A stretch of 64,000 nucleotides of DNA. Source: Hyphomicrobiales bacterium. GTDB lineage: Bacteria; Pseudomonadota; Alphaproteobacteria; Rhizobiales; Rhizobiaceae. The notes under the pieces are model-generated. The model was not told the origin of the DNA, did no database searches, and saw only the letters and a list, made by a program, of their open reading frames with translations. The position numbers were made by a program, and so were the translations under genes. The stretch spans positions 108,902-172,901 of the forward strand of contig UCFC01000018.1 in assembly GCA_900471515.1 (NCBI GenBank), in the 5' to 3' direction. Shown in pieces: positions 1-8,112 of this stretch (position 1 is the first letter of the stretch; each line of letters begins with the position of its first letter).

Positions 1-2
1 CC

Positions 3-341
3 GCCCGCTTTCTGGAAGTGCCCTATCTCTGGGGCGGCCGTTCCGGCCTCGGCGTCGATTGCTCCGGCCTCGTCCAGCTGGCGCTGCGGATGACCGGCAG
101 AAACGCGCCGCGCGATACCGACATGCAGGCGGAGGGCCTTGGCGAGCCGATCGAACGCGCGGATGTGCGCCGCGGCGATCTGGTCTTCTGGAAGGGGCAT
201 GTCGCCATTTTCGAAGACGCAGACACGATCATCCACGCCAACGGAAACACGATGACCGTCGCGCGCGAGAATTTCGCAGCCGCCGTCGAGCGCATCGGCT
301 GGCTCTACGAGCAGCCGACCGGCTATCGCCGGCCGTTCTGA
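3..341 (+). CDS. NlpC/P60 family cell-wall peptidase, C-terminal part (5' end outside window)
   Basis: The open frame runs in from before base 1, so only the last 112 residues are visible. They hold the catalytic domain of an NlpC/P60 (C40) cysteine peptidase: the Cys is in a DCSG motif (codon at 60-62), the His in GHVAIF (about 198-215), and a polar third site in HANGN. Such enzymes cut gamma-D-Glu-diaminopimelate bonds in peptidoglycan stem peptides. In related genomes the N-terminal part carries SH3-like domains, but that part cannot be seen here. The gene ends 15 bases before the converging amidase gene. Family assignment is secure; exact substrate is not. Confidence 0.85.
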   Translation, partial: ARFLEVPYLWGGRSGLGVDCSGLVQLALRMTGRNAPRDTDMQAEGLGEPIERADVRRGDLVFWKGHVAIFEDADTIIHANGNTMTVARENFAAAVERIGWLYEQPTGYRRPF

Positions 342-356
342 CCCTGGCTGCGATCG

Positions 357-1781
357 TCAGGCTGCCGGCGGTTCCGGCCAGTCCCTGATGCCGCCCGTCC
401 ATTCCTCGAACGCTTTCGAAAGCTTCAGCACGCGCATGTCGTCGAAGCGCGGACCGACGATCTGCAGGCCGATCGGCATGCCCTTGGCGAATCCGCAATT
501 GATCGACGAGGCCGGCTGCTCCGACATGTTCCATGGCACCGTGAAGGCGATATGTTCGAAGGGCAGCGCGGGATCGTTGGTCGGCGAGGCCCACTCGGCC
601 GGATAGGACACGATCGGGTTGGTCGGCGACAGGACCGCATCCACTTCGGTGAACAGCCGCCCGCAGGCCTTGCGCATCTCGATCGTCTGGTTGAAGCCCC
701 TGACGGCATCGACCCCGCTGACATCGGCGCCGCCCTTTGCCCATTCGTAGATATAGGGAAGGATGCTCGCGCGGCGCTCCTCGTCGAGCCCGGCAATGTC
801 GCCCCAGAAGCGGGCGCGCCAGAAATTGTCGAGCCCGTCCAGCATGGCGCGCGTCAGCACCGGTCTGGCCGGGACGATCGTCGCTCCCGCCTTCTCGAAA
901 AGCAGCGCGGCCTGCTCCACGGCGATCCTCACCTCCTCATCGACCGCAAGGCCGCAGCCGGCGTCGAGCATCAGCCCGATCCGCATTCCGCTGAGATCGA
1001 TGCCGAGATCCATCCAGTCGAAATCGTTGGGCGGCAGGCTGGTGCCGTCCCGCCAGTCGGGGCGCGACAGGGTCGCCATCGCATAGGCGGCATCCTCGAC
1101 GCTGCGGGTCATCGGTCCCGCGCACCGGCCGACATAATAGGGATCGACGGGAATGCGCCCCTGGCTCGGTTTGAAACCGAAGATCCCCGTCCAGCCCGCC
1201 GGCAGGCGCACCGAACCGCCGATATCGGTGCCGATATGCAACGGCCCGTAGCCGGCGGCGGCGGCGGCAGCGGCCCCGGCGCTCGAGCCGCCGGGGTTCC
1301 GGGTGACGTCCCAGGGATTGCGGCTGAGGTGATGGAAGCTCGAAAGGCCCGACGAGAGCATGCCGTAATCGGGGCAGGTCGTCTTGGCGAAGATGATCGC
1401 GCCGTCCTCGCGCAGCCGCGCCGCCGCCGGCGCATCCGCCTCCGCCGGTTTCAGCTCCACCGCCTTCGTGCCGAGCGGCACCGGCTGGCCCTTGGTGGCG
1501 ATCAGTTCCTTCAGCGTGACGGGTATGCCGTCCAGCGGACCGAGCGTTTTGCCCTTCGCCCAGCGCTCGGTCGCAGCCTTCGCCTGCGCGCGTGCGGCCT
1601 CGGGGTCGTAGAGGTAAAGGGCCGAGATCGCCGGTTCCCAGCTGTCGATGCGCCTTTCCAGGGCAAGCCAGTAGTCGAGCGGCGAGAGGCTCTTGTCGGC
1701 GAAACGTCGCCTGAGTTCGCGGATGGTGAAATCGGTATCTGGCATGGTCTGGTCTTTCGGGCGTTCGTCTTGGGAGGACAT
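357..1781 (-). CDS. Amidase signature family hydrolase (last gene of a dpp-like cassette)
   Basis: A 474-residue amidase-signature enzyme that hydrolyses a C-N amide bond. The Ser-cisSer-Lys triad can be placed: Lys91 in VTLKEL, the glycine/serine loop GGSSAG at 164-169, and the nucleophile Ser190 in TDIGGS. I chose the ATG at 1781 because it overlaps the stop of the upstream permease (TGATG arrangement) and has a purine-rich GAGGCGAG before it; an ATG at 1745 is the alternative. Co-translation with a peptide-type transporter suggests the imported compound is an amide, perhaps cleaved in the cytoplasm. The specific substrate cannot be read from the sequence, and annotations such as GatA would be misleading because no GatB/C partner is near. 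Confidence 0.88.
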   Translation of the reverse strand: MSSQDERPKDQTMPDTDFTIRELRRRFADKSLSPLDYWLALERRIDSWEPAISALYLYDPEAARAQAKAATERWAKGKTLGPLDGIPVTLKELIATKGQPVPLGTKAVELKPAEADAPAAARLREDGAIIFAKTTCPDYGMLSSGLSSFHHLSRNPWDVTRNPGGSSAGAAAAAAAGYGPLHIGTDIGGSVRLPAGWTGIFGFKPSQGRIPVDPYYVGRCAGPMTRSVEDAAYAMATLSRPDWRDGTSLPPNDFDWMDLGIDLSGMRIGLMLDAGCGLAVDEEVRIAVEQAALLFEKAGATIVPARPVLTRAMLDGLDNFWRARFWGDIAGLDEERRASILPYIYEWAKGGADVSGVDAVRGFNQTIEMRKACGRLFTEVDAVLSPTNPIVSYPAEWASPTNDPALPFEHIAFTVPWNMSEQPASSINCGFAKGMPIGLQIVGPRFDDMRVLKLSKAFEEWTGGIRDWPEPPAA

Positions 1782-2647
1782 CACCGGCTCGCCTCGCGCG
1801 GGTCGAGAAGGTCGCGCAAGCCGTCGCCCAGCATGTTGAAGCCGAAGACGGTCAGCGCGATGGCAAGGCCGGGCAGGATTGCCAGCCACGGGGCGAGCGA
1901 AAGGAAAGTCTGGGCGTCGGCCAGCATGCGTCCCCAGGTCGGCGCCGGCGGCGCCATGCCGAGGCCGAGAAAGGACAGGCCGGCCTCGGTGAGGATCGCA
2001 AGCCCAAGCTGGATCGCCGCATGCACGATGATCTGGCTCACGATGTTCGGCAGCACATGCCGCACGGAAATCGTGAAGCGGCTGTTGCCGATCGCCTGCG
2101 CTGCCAGGACATAGTCGCGGCTCCAGGCCTGCAGCGAAGTGGCGAGCGTCACCCGCGCAAAGACCGGCACCATGAAGACGGCAATGGCCGTGATCGCGGT
2201 AAGGCGCCCCGGTCCGAGAAAGGCGCCGAGGATCATGGCAGACAGGATCGGCGGCAGCGCGAAGATGACGTCGCAGGCGCGCATCAGGAGCGCCTCGTAG
2301 GGGCCGCGGATCGCGGCCGCCGACACGCCCGCGATCGAGCCGAGCGCGCCGCCGACGGCAACCGCGCTGACGGCGATCGACAGCGAATTCCAGCAGCCGA
2401 CCATCAGCATGGAGAGAACGTCGCGGCCGAACTGGTCGGTGCCGAGCAGGCCGAAGGCCAGCGGCGGCTGCAGCTTGTGGATGATCTGCATCCGGGCCGG
2501 CGGCAGCGGCGTCCAGACGAGAGAAAGCAAGGCGATGGCGGCCAGAAAGCCGACGATGACGATCCCGGCGACGAGGTTCGTTCGCCGGCTGAACCGGAAG
2601 CTTCGGCGTTGCGAAATGGCGGAGGAGGAGACGATGGGTGCCATCAT
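1781..2647 (-). CDS. ABC transporter permease, DppC/OppC type
   Basis: A 288-residue inner-membrane permease. It has one N-terminal membrane segment (about 25-45), then the LLGTDQFGRD motif (67-76) typical of DppC-like subunits, and a binding-protein-dependent transport domain with about five further helices. The cytoplasmic EAA-type loop that would contact the ATPase is at about 181-200. Its start overlaps the stop of the DppB-like gene by four bases (ATGA), so the two permeases are translationally coupled and probably form the heterodimeric channel. It imports a peptide or peptide-like solute together with the binding protein at 3634-5148. Confidence 0.9.
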   Translation of the reverse strand: MMAPIVSSSAISQRRSFRFSRRTNLVAGIVIVGFLAAIALLSLVWTPLPPARMQIIHKLQPPLAFGLLGTDQFGRDVLSMLMVGCWNSLSIAVSAVAVGGALGSIAGVSAAAIRGPYEALLMRACDVIFALPPILSAMILGAFLGPGRLTAITAIAVFMVPVFARVTLATSLQAWSRDYVLAAQAIGNSRFTISVRHVLPNIVSQIIVHAAIQLGLAILTEAGLSFLGLGMAPPAPTWGRMLADAQTFLSLAPWLAILPGLAIALTVFGFNMLGDGLRDLLDPREASR

Positions 2648-3591
2648 GCCGCCTTCCGCATGCGCGGGTCGATCGCGAGATAGGAGAGATCGACGATGAA
2701 GTTCATGACGATGACGAGCGCCGCGAAGAACAGCACGACATCCTGCATCACGACGATGTCGCGTTGCGACAGGGCCTGGAAGGCAAGCCGCCCGAGCCCC
2801 GGCAGGTTGAAGACGTTTTCGACCAGGACGGCGCCGGCGACGAGAAAGGTGAATTGCAGCCCGAGGATGGTGAGGATAGGCACCAGCGCGTTCGGCACGA
2901 TATGCCGCCAGAGCACGGTCCTGCTCGCCAGTCCCTTGGCGACGGCCGTGCGCGCGAAATCCTCATGCATCGTGTCGAGCACGGCCGACCGCGACACCCG
3001 CGTCAGCACCCCGGCCTGCGGCAGGGCAAGCGCCACGGCCGGCATGAGCAGGGCCTGCAGGGCCGGCAGAAAGCCTGCCTCCCATCCCGGAAAGCCGCCC
3101 GCCGGCATGAGGCCGAGCGTCGTGGAAAACAGGATGATGAGCAGCAGCGCAACCCAGAAGGCCGGCACGGCGATGCTGATTTGCGAGAAGACGGTGGCGA
3201 CGGCATCGACGATCCCGCCGCGCCGCGCCGCCGCCGATACGCCGAGCGGCAGTGCGATCAGCACCGAGAGCAGGATCGCCATCAGCGCGAGCGGCAGCGT
3301 CACCGCCAGCCGTTCCACGATCAATCCGCCGACCGGAACCCCGTAGGTGTAGGACTGCCCGAGATTGCCCGCGAAAACGCCGGCAAGCCAATGCCCGTAG
3401 CGCAGCAGGAGCGGTTGGTCGAGGCCGAGTTCGTGCCGCAGTGCCGCCAGGGTCTCGGGGCTTGCCGAGGTGCCGAGCATGATCGAGGCCGGATCGCCGG
3501 GCAAGAGGTCCATGACAGCGAAGATCACCAGCGACACGACGAGAAGAGTGAGGACGAGGCCGGCGAGGCGGCGGGTAAGCAGTGCGATCAT
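2644..3591 (-). CDS. ABC transporter permease, DppB/OppB type
   Basis: A 315-residue permease with the DppB arrangement: a first membrane helix at about 8-30 followed by LLPGDPA, an extracytoplasmic region, then the transport domain with an EAA-type loop in FARTAVAKGLASR (about 209-221). It lies 42 bases downstream of the substrate-binding protein gene and overlaps the DppC-like gene by four bases, so it is in the middle of one transcript. No good Shine-Dalgarno is visible before the ATG at 3591 (only GACGAAG), so translation may depend on the preceding gene. The substrate is inferred to be a short peptide or amide by family only. Confidence 0.9.
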   Translation of the reverse strand: MIALLTRRLAGLVLTLLVVSLVIFAVMDLLPGDPASIMLGTSASPETLAALRHELGLDQPLLLRYGHWLAGVFAGNLGQSYTYGVPVGGLIVERLAVTLPLALMAILLSVLIALPLGVSAAARRGGIVDAVATVFSQISIAVPAFWVALLLIILFSTTLGLMPAGGFPGWEAGFLPALQALLMPAVALALPQAGVLTRVSRSAVLDTMHEDFARTAVAKGLASRTVLWRHIVPNALVPILTILGLQFTFLVAGAVLVENVFNLPGLGRLAFQALSQRDIVVMQDVVLFFAALVIVMNFIVDLSYLAIDPRMRKAA

Positions 3592-3633
3592 CTGGTCTTC
3601 GTCACCCTGTCAGCCGCCGCTCGCACGTGATCT

Positions 3634-5148
3634 CTACTCTTCCCAGGAAACGTTGCTGAGAACGTTCGACGGGATCGGCTCGTTCTCCCACAGGCCCTTC
3701 AGCTTCTTGTCCCAGACGCCGAGCTTGGGCATCACGAAAAGGTAGAGCGCCGGCACGTCCTCGGCCAGGATCTTCTGCGCCTCGCCGTAGATCTTCGCCT
3801 GCGCGGACGGATCGGTGGTCTCCTGCACCTTCTTCATCAGGTCGTTGAAGACGGGGTTCTTGTAGTTGAAGTAATAGGGATCGCGCGAATAGATATCGAT
3901 GTCCATCGGTTCGGCATGGGCAACGATGGTCATGTCGTAGTCGCGGCTCGTCATGACGTCCTTCACCCATTTCGCCGGGAATTCCGTCGGTTCGATATTC
4001 ATCGTCACGCCGATTTCGGCCAACATCGCCTGCATTACCTGCGCGCTGCGCGGCGCATAGGCCATCTGCGGCGATTTGATCGTGAAGGTGAAGCCGTTCG
4101 GATAGCCGGCCTCCGCAAGCAGGGCCTTCGCCTTTTCGACATTGTAGGGCAGCACACCCGTCATGTCCTGGTAGCCCGGATCGTTCGGCGTGTAGTGGCT
4201 GCCGATCGCCGTGCCGAGACCGGACCAGGCGCCGTCGATCACGGTCTGGCGGTCGATCGCCATCATCAGCGCCTGGCGCACGCGTTTGTCGTCGAAAGGC
4301 TTGCGGGCATTGTTCATGCCGGCCACGACCTTGAGCTCGGTATTGCCGATCCGGGTCGTCAGGCGCGCGTCGCCGTCGAACGAGCTCATCAGTTCCGGTG
4401 CCGCGAATTCCGGAAAGGCGTCGAGATCGCCGGATTTCAGCGCCGCTGCCTGTGCCTGCGGATCGCTGATGAAACGGAAGGTGACTTTGTCGAGCTTGGC
4501 CGCGCGGTCCCTGTTCCAGTAGTCGGGATTCCTGACGAGTTCCACATGGTCGCCCTTGGCCCAGGCCGAGAATTTGAACGGGCCGGTGCCGACGGGCGTC
4601 GTCTTGTCGTTATCGGCCGATTTCGGTCCGACCATGACGGAAGCCGGCCAGCCGAGCCAGTAGATCAGGCTGCCGGTCGGCGCGGACAGATGCAGCACCA
4701 GCGTCTCGGCGTCAGGCGTGTCTATCGAGGCGATGGAGGCAAAGAAACGCTTCTGCGGATTGACGGAATCCTTGCCGCGGGCACGGTCGAGGGCGAACTT
4801 GGCGGCAGCCGAATCGAAGGCCTCGCCGTCGTGGAACGTCACGCCGGCCTGCAGCTTGAACGTATAGGTCAGCCCGTCAGGGGAAATCTCCCAGCTCCTG
4901 GCGAGCTGCGGCTGTATCTTGCCGGTCTCGTCGATGCTGACAAGGCCTTCGAAAATGTTCTGCCACGTGACCTGGCCGATGGCGACGGGGGCGGCGATCG
5001 TCGGGTCGAGGCCGGCCGGCTCGACGCTCATGCCGAGACTGAGGCTGGTCTTGGCGGCCTGCGCCGGCGTCAGCGCCAGCATCGCGATGCCGGCGGAAAG
5101 CGCGACGCCCATGGAAAGACGCCTCACGGCGAGCGATAGCTTGATCAT
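3634..5148 (-). CDS. Periplasmic substrate-binding protein of a peptide-type ABC importer (SBP_bac_5)
   Basis: A 504-residue solute-binding protein of the DppA/OppA family, which captures ligand in the periplasm and hands it to the permeases encoded just downstream. The start is the ATG at 5148, which opens a normal signal peptide (basic MIKLSLAVRR, hydrophobic core, AQA cleavage near residue 31) and follows AGGGGAACAGG. An in-frame extension to 5442 exists but has no credible start. Mature-protein hallmarks include LDPTIAAP near the N-terminus, SPDGLTYTFKLQAGVTFHDG and the long C-terminal lobe. The leader region between this gene and the LysR gene holds two inverted repeats that may control it. 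Confidence 0.9.
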   Translation of the reverse strand: MIKLSLAVRRLSMGVALSAGIAMLALTPAQAAKTSLSLGMSVEPAGLDPTIAAPVAIGQVTWQNIFEGLVSIDETGKIQPQLARSWEISPDGLTYTFKLQAGVTFHDGEAFDSAAAKFALDRARGKDSVNPQKRFFASIASIDTPDAETLVLHLSAPTGSLIYWLGWPASVMVGPKSADNDKTTPVGTGPFKFSAWAKGDHVELVRNPDYWNRDRAAKLDKVTFRFISDPQAQAAALKSGDLDAFPEFAAPELMSSFDGDARLTTRIGNTELKVVAGMNNARKPFDDKRVRQALMMAIDRQTVIDGAWSGLGTAIGSHYTPNDPGYQDMTGVLPYNVEKAKALLAEAGYPNGFTFTIKSPQMAYAPRSAQVMQAMLAEIGVTMNIEPTEFPAKWVKDVMTSRDYDMTIVAHAEPMDIDIYSRDPYYFNYKNPVFNDLMKKVQETTDPSAQAKIYGEAQKILAEDVPALYLFVMPKLGVWDKKLKGLWENEPIPSNVLSNVSWEE

Positions 5149-5213
5149 CCTGTTCCCCTGTCCGGATCCGCTGCTCGGCGGCCCTTTTGCGCGTAGAGTG
5201 ACACTATGCCAGT

Positions 5214-5263
5214 GCACACACAATGACGATTTTGTGTGCTCAGTGTAGCCGAAAAAGCTACAC
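5214..5263. promoter_or_regulatory. Two adjacent inverted repeats upstream of the binding-protein gene
   Basis: In the 148-base gap between the LysR gene and the binding-protein gene, GCACACACAA (5214-5223) faces TTTTGTGTGC (5230-5239), 9 of 10 positions paired. Directly after it, GTGTAGC (5243-5249) faces GCTACAC (5257-5263), a perfect seven-base repeat. Neither is followed by a T-run on the minus strand, so they look more like operators or an mRNA processing structure than a terminator for the LysR gene. The LysR product is the obvious candidate ligand, but this is inference. Confidence 0.45.
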
Positions 5264-5296
5264 AGCAATTCCTGGCGCAATGCAAGCCCGGGGACT

Positions 5297-6217
5297 TTAC
5301 TCTTTGCCGCCGGCCCTGCCGCTTGCCCGCTCGCGCATGAAGCGCTCGATAAAGTCGAGCAGCTTGGTGGCGGCAAAGGAAAGCTGCCGGTCGGGCGCGA
5401 CGCACAGATCCACATGCGTGCGAATGCCGCTCTTGCCGGCAAGCGGAATGGCCAGGAGCTGCCCGGCTTCGATCTCGCGGCGGACGGTCAGCGCCGGAAG
5501 CAGCGTCACGGCCGCACCGCTGAGGACCAGTTCCTTCAGCATCTCGAGCGAACTCGTCACGAAGACCGGATCGAGGCTCAGCCCTTCCTTCTCGAACAGC
5601 GCGTCGAAGGCCTGGCGGAAGCCGAAGGATTGGTCGGGCAGCGCCAGCGCGTAGTCGGCCAGTTCTTTCAGCGCGATATCCGCGCGTATCGCTGCCGGAT
5701 GGCCCGGCGCCGTGATGAGATCATAGGTGATCTCCGAGCGCAGCCGCACCTTGGTGCCGGATATCGGCGGCGCAAACAGCGTCACCGCAATGTCGGCCTC
5801 CGCGCTGTTGACGGCTTCGACGGCGGCGCGCGCACTGGTGATCGTCACGGCAAAGCGCAGCTTCGGATATTTCAGGCTGAATTCGGCCAGTGCGGGCGCA
5901 AGCAGGTTGGCGACGGTCGCGCCGTTGGCGTAGATGCTGACACGGCCGCGCTGCAGGCCTTTCAGGTCCTCGATCAGCTGCTGCACATGGTCGAGTTCGC
6001 GCAGCGTCCGCCCGGCGCGCGCCGCCAGCAGCTCGCCCGCTGCCGTCAGCTTGACGCCGCGGGCGCTGCGTTCCACGAGCGGGGCACCGAAATGGTATTC
6101 GAGGTTTTCGATCTGCCGGCTGATGGCCGTCGGCGCGACATTCAGGTTTTCGGCTGCCTGGCGCATGGAGTTGGTTCGCACCAGCTCGTCGAAATACATC
6201 AGCGCCCGAATCTGCAT
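5297..6217 (-). CDS. LysR family transcriptional regulator
   Basis: A 306-residue LysR-type regulator: winged helix-turn-helix at about 3-62 (MRQAAENLNVAPTAISRQIE recognition region), a linker helix, and a periplasmic-binding-protein-like effector domain from about 92. It is encoded between the P1-family peptidase and the binding protein on the same strand, with GGAG nine bases before the ATG at 6217. LysR proteins usually bind in front of the operon they control, so the transporter-amidase genes downstream, and perhaps the peptidase upstream, are the likely targets. Ligand unknown. Confidence 0.92.
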   Translation of the reverse strand: MQIRALMYFDELVRTNSMRQAAENLNVAPTAISRQIENLEYHFGAPLVERSARGVKLTAAGELLAARAGRTLRELDHVQQLIEDLKGLQRGRVSIYANGATVANLLAPALAEFSLKYPKLRFAVTITSARAAVEAVNSAEADIAVTLFAPPISGTKVRLRSEITYDLITAPGHPAAIRADIALKELADYALALPDQSFGFRQAFDALFEKEGLSLDPVFVTSSLEMLKELVLSGAAVTLLPALTVRREIEAGQLLAIPLAGKSGIRTHVDLCVAPDRQLSFAATKLLDFIERFMRERASGRAGGKE

Positions 6218-6261
6218 GTGCCGCTCTCCGCCGTCAGGCTGTTTTGACCTAGTCTAGGCAA

Positions 6262-7302
6262 TTAGCGCATGGCCGCATAGCGGTCGCGCCAGGCAGGCAG
6301 GGCACCCGGCACCGGAAGCGCCGTCGCCTCGTAGACGCCGCGCGCGATCGCCCGCGCCATGACGATCCCGGCCAGATGGCACAATTCCATCAGGCTTGCC
6401 ATATCGTTGCGCTTCTGCCGCCCCGTGGAGGCCGCAAAAATCGTATCGCCGTCGAGCGGCAGGTGGGCCGGCAGCACGGCGCGCGCCAGCCCGTCATGGG
6501 CGGCGATGGAGAGCCGGTGCGCCTCGGCCTTGATGAGCGTTGCGTCGGTGACGACGGCGCCGATCGTCGTGGCGGTGGTCTTCACACCCTTCAGCCGCAG
6601 GCGGTGGTCCGCCTGGTCGGGCATGCCGAAGCCGCCAAACTCGCCGTCCTGTTCGAAGGGGGCGGCCCAGAAATGCGGGCCTTCGCCGATCGTCGCCGAG
6701 CCGACGGCGTTGACCGCGGCGATGGCCGCGATTCGGTGCCCGGCGCTGCTGACGGCGCTTGCCGAGCCGAGCCCGCCCTTGAAGGTCGCGGTCGTCGCAC
6801 CCGTGCCGGCACCGACGGTGCCGAGATCGAACGCGCCCTTGCGGGCGGCCTTCACGGCGTCGTAGCCCATGTCGCGATAGGGCGAGTGCAGGCCCCAGTC
6901 CTTGTCGCCGCCGTTCAGGAGGTCCATCAGGATCGCTTGCGGTACGATCGGGATACGCACCGGGCCGAGCTGGAACCCGCGCCCCATTTCCCGCAATCCC
7001 GCCTGCACGCCGCCTGCCGCGTCGAGACCGAAGGCAGAGCCGCCCGAGAGCACGAAGGCATCGACGGCATCGACCACCATGGACGGGTCGAGCAGTGCCG
7101 TATCGCGTCCGCCCGGCGCGCCGCCAAGCACGCTGCCGGACGCAATCGCCGGCTCGTCGAAGAGGATGGCGGTAACGCCGGAGCCAAGCGAAAGGTCGCT
7201 CGCGTGGCCGACGGAGACACCTTCGATATCGGTGAGCAGATTGAGAAGATCGGACAAGCGCTGGCTCCAGTCTTGAAGGGAAGCGCGCCGATAGGAGATC
7301 AA
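6262..7302 (-). CDS. P1 (S58/DmpA) family aminopeptidase
   Basis: A protein of the P1/DmpA peptidase family, which contains self-processing beta-peptidyl and L/D aminopeptidases. Recognisable segments are NLLTDIEGVSVGHA near the N-terminus, LSGGSAFGLDAAGG, GTVGAGTGATT and GGLGSAS, all conserved in this family. The start is uncertain: TTG at 7302 has GGAGG only three bases upstream, whereas TTG at 7257 has GGAG at a better distance and gives the N-terminus usual for the family (331 residues). It is the first gene of a same-strand block with a peptide-type transporter and amidase, which suggests that the imported compound is an unusual peptide or amide that is then hydrolysed. Confidence 0.85.
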   Translation of the reverse strand: MISYRRASLQDWSQRLSDLLNLLTDIEGVSVGHASDLSLGSGVTAILFDEPAIASGSVLGGAPGGRDTALLDPSMVVDAVDAFVLSGGSAFGLDAAGGVQAGLREMGRGFQLGPVRIPIVPQAILMDLLNGGDKDWGLHSPYRDMGYDAVKAARKGAFDLGTVGAGTGATTATFKGGLGSASAVSSAGHRIAAIAAVNAVGSATIGEGPHFWAAPFEQDGEFGGFGMPDQADHRLRLKGVKTTATTIGAVVTDATLIKAEAHRLSIAAHDGLARAVLPAHLPLDGDTIFAASTGRQKRNDMASLMELCHLAGIVMARAIARGVYEATALPVPGALPAWRDRYAAMR

Positions 7303-7327
7303 ATGCCTCCAAAAGACAAGATGGGCG

Positions 7328-7362
7328 AAAAAACAAGACCGGCCCGTTTTGCCGGGCCGGTC
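7328..7362 (-). terminator. Rho-independent terminator of the 64-residue gene
   Basis: GACCGGCCC (7337-7345) pairs perfectly with GGGCCGGTC (7354-7362) around an eight-base loop. Read on the minus strand the stem is followed by TTG and then six T (7333-7328). It lies 37 bases past the stop of the small gene at 7399-7593 and insulates it from the P1-family peptidase gene. Confidence 0.85.
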
Positions 7363-7398
7363 GGAAATCCCTTATTGGTCTCGAAGCCGCGTTCCGCG

Positions 7399-7593
7399 TC
7401 AGGCATGGATGGGCTTCGGGTGCCGGCGGGTCATCAGGTCGTGTATGGCCAGCTTCACCTCGGCGGGCGAGCTGAAATGCTGCTCGTCGAGATCATGGAC
7501 ATGGAATTTGACGGCGATGAATTTCAGCCGGTCTTCATCCGGAACGACGATCCCGACCGGGACGCCTGCATATTCGATGACTTCTTTTTTCAT
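7399..7593 (-). CDS. Small conserved-looking hypothetical protein (64 residues)
   Basis: A short gene beginning MKKEVIEYAGVPVGIVVPDE. Support for it being real: AGGAG eight bases before the ATG at 7593, a codon pattern like its neighbours, and a strong terminator just after the stop. The sequence has no membrane segment or Cys pair. It has an alternating hydrophobic N-terminal half, then KFIAVKFHVHDLDE and an Arg/His-rich tail (LMTRRHPKPIHA). I do not recognise the family. The gene stands alone between geneless sequence and the P1-family peptidase. A longer in-frame extension upstream (to 7674) lacks a start signal. Confidence 0.7.
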   Translation of the reverse strand: MKKEVIEYAGVPVGIVVPDEDRLKFIAVKFHVHDLDEQHFSSPAEVKLAIHDLMTRRHPKPIHA

Positions 7594-8112
7594 GCATAGA
7601 ACTCCTGCCGCGCGGATGCGCTGGCTATGGCGAATTGACTTGTCTGGTACCGTTGAAAGGGGGACGAACGTCACATTCGACAGTTCGGGCGGGAGAGGGC
7701 GCCCGGACGGTCATTGCCAAGCACAGATCGCCCAGGCAGTACGGCGAGAATTTCGAAATCAATCATGTCTCGTTCCTTGCGTTGGCGTTGCACTTGTTTG
7801 GCCCCGGTAGAGCCCGGGACCGGTTAGGGACCATCTTATTATCTACTAACTTGGTAGAGAATAGCCGATGGCCTGTAAGAAACATATTCCGAAACGTGTC
7901 AAAATCTCGACGATCCGAAAAATTTCATTCCATCACATTTCAATTTGCAGGAAGAATCCTATCACGCCTTCGTGCAATCAATGTGACGGATCGAGACACT
8001 TCGACATCGCCGAAGCAGACATAGGAAGCCGATCCGATTCCGGCAATGGTGCATTTCGTTAAAAATCGGAAAGCCTCGAAAAGACCGAAAGGATTAACGG
8101 CGCAAGCCCCGC
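7594..8112. other. 519-base region without a recognised gene
   Basis: The stretch is richer in A and T than its surroundings, especially 7830-8090. Two small forward frames (7635-8024 and 7868-8062) can be translated, but their products look random (many Ser/Arg/His, no good ribosome site). No terminator with T-run, tRNA or strong inverted repeat was seen apart from a weak CTAC/GTAG pair near 7850. The promoter for the 64-residue gene should lie close to 7600-7650. An unrecognised small RNA cannot be excluded. Confidence 0.4.

Noticed and set aside
552..2114. 520-codon forward open frame opposite the amidase
   Set aside because: Antisense shadow with low-complexity composition; the minus strand encodes an amidase with its complete catalytic triad.
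7635..8062. Two small forward frames in the 7594-8112 gap
   Set aside because: No ribosome site, random-looking amino-acid usage and mutual overlap in different frames.
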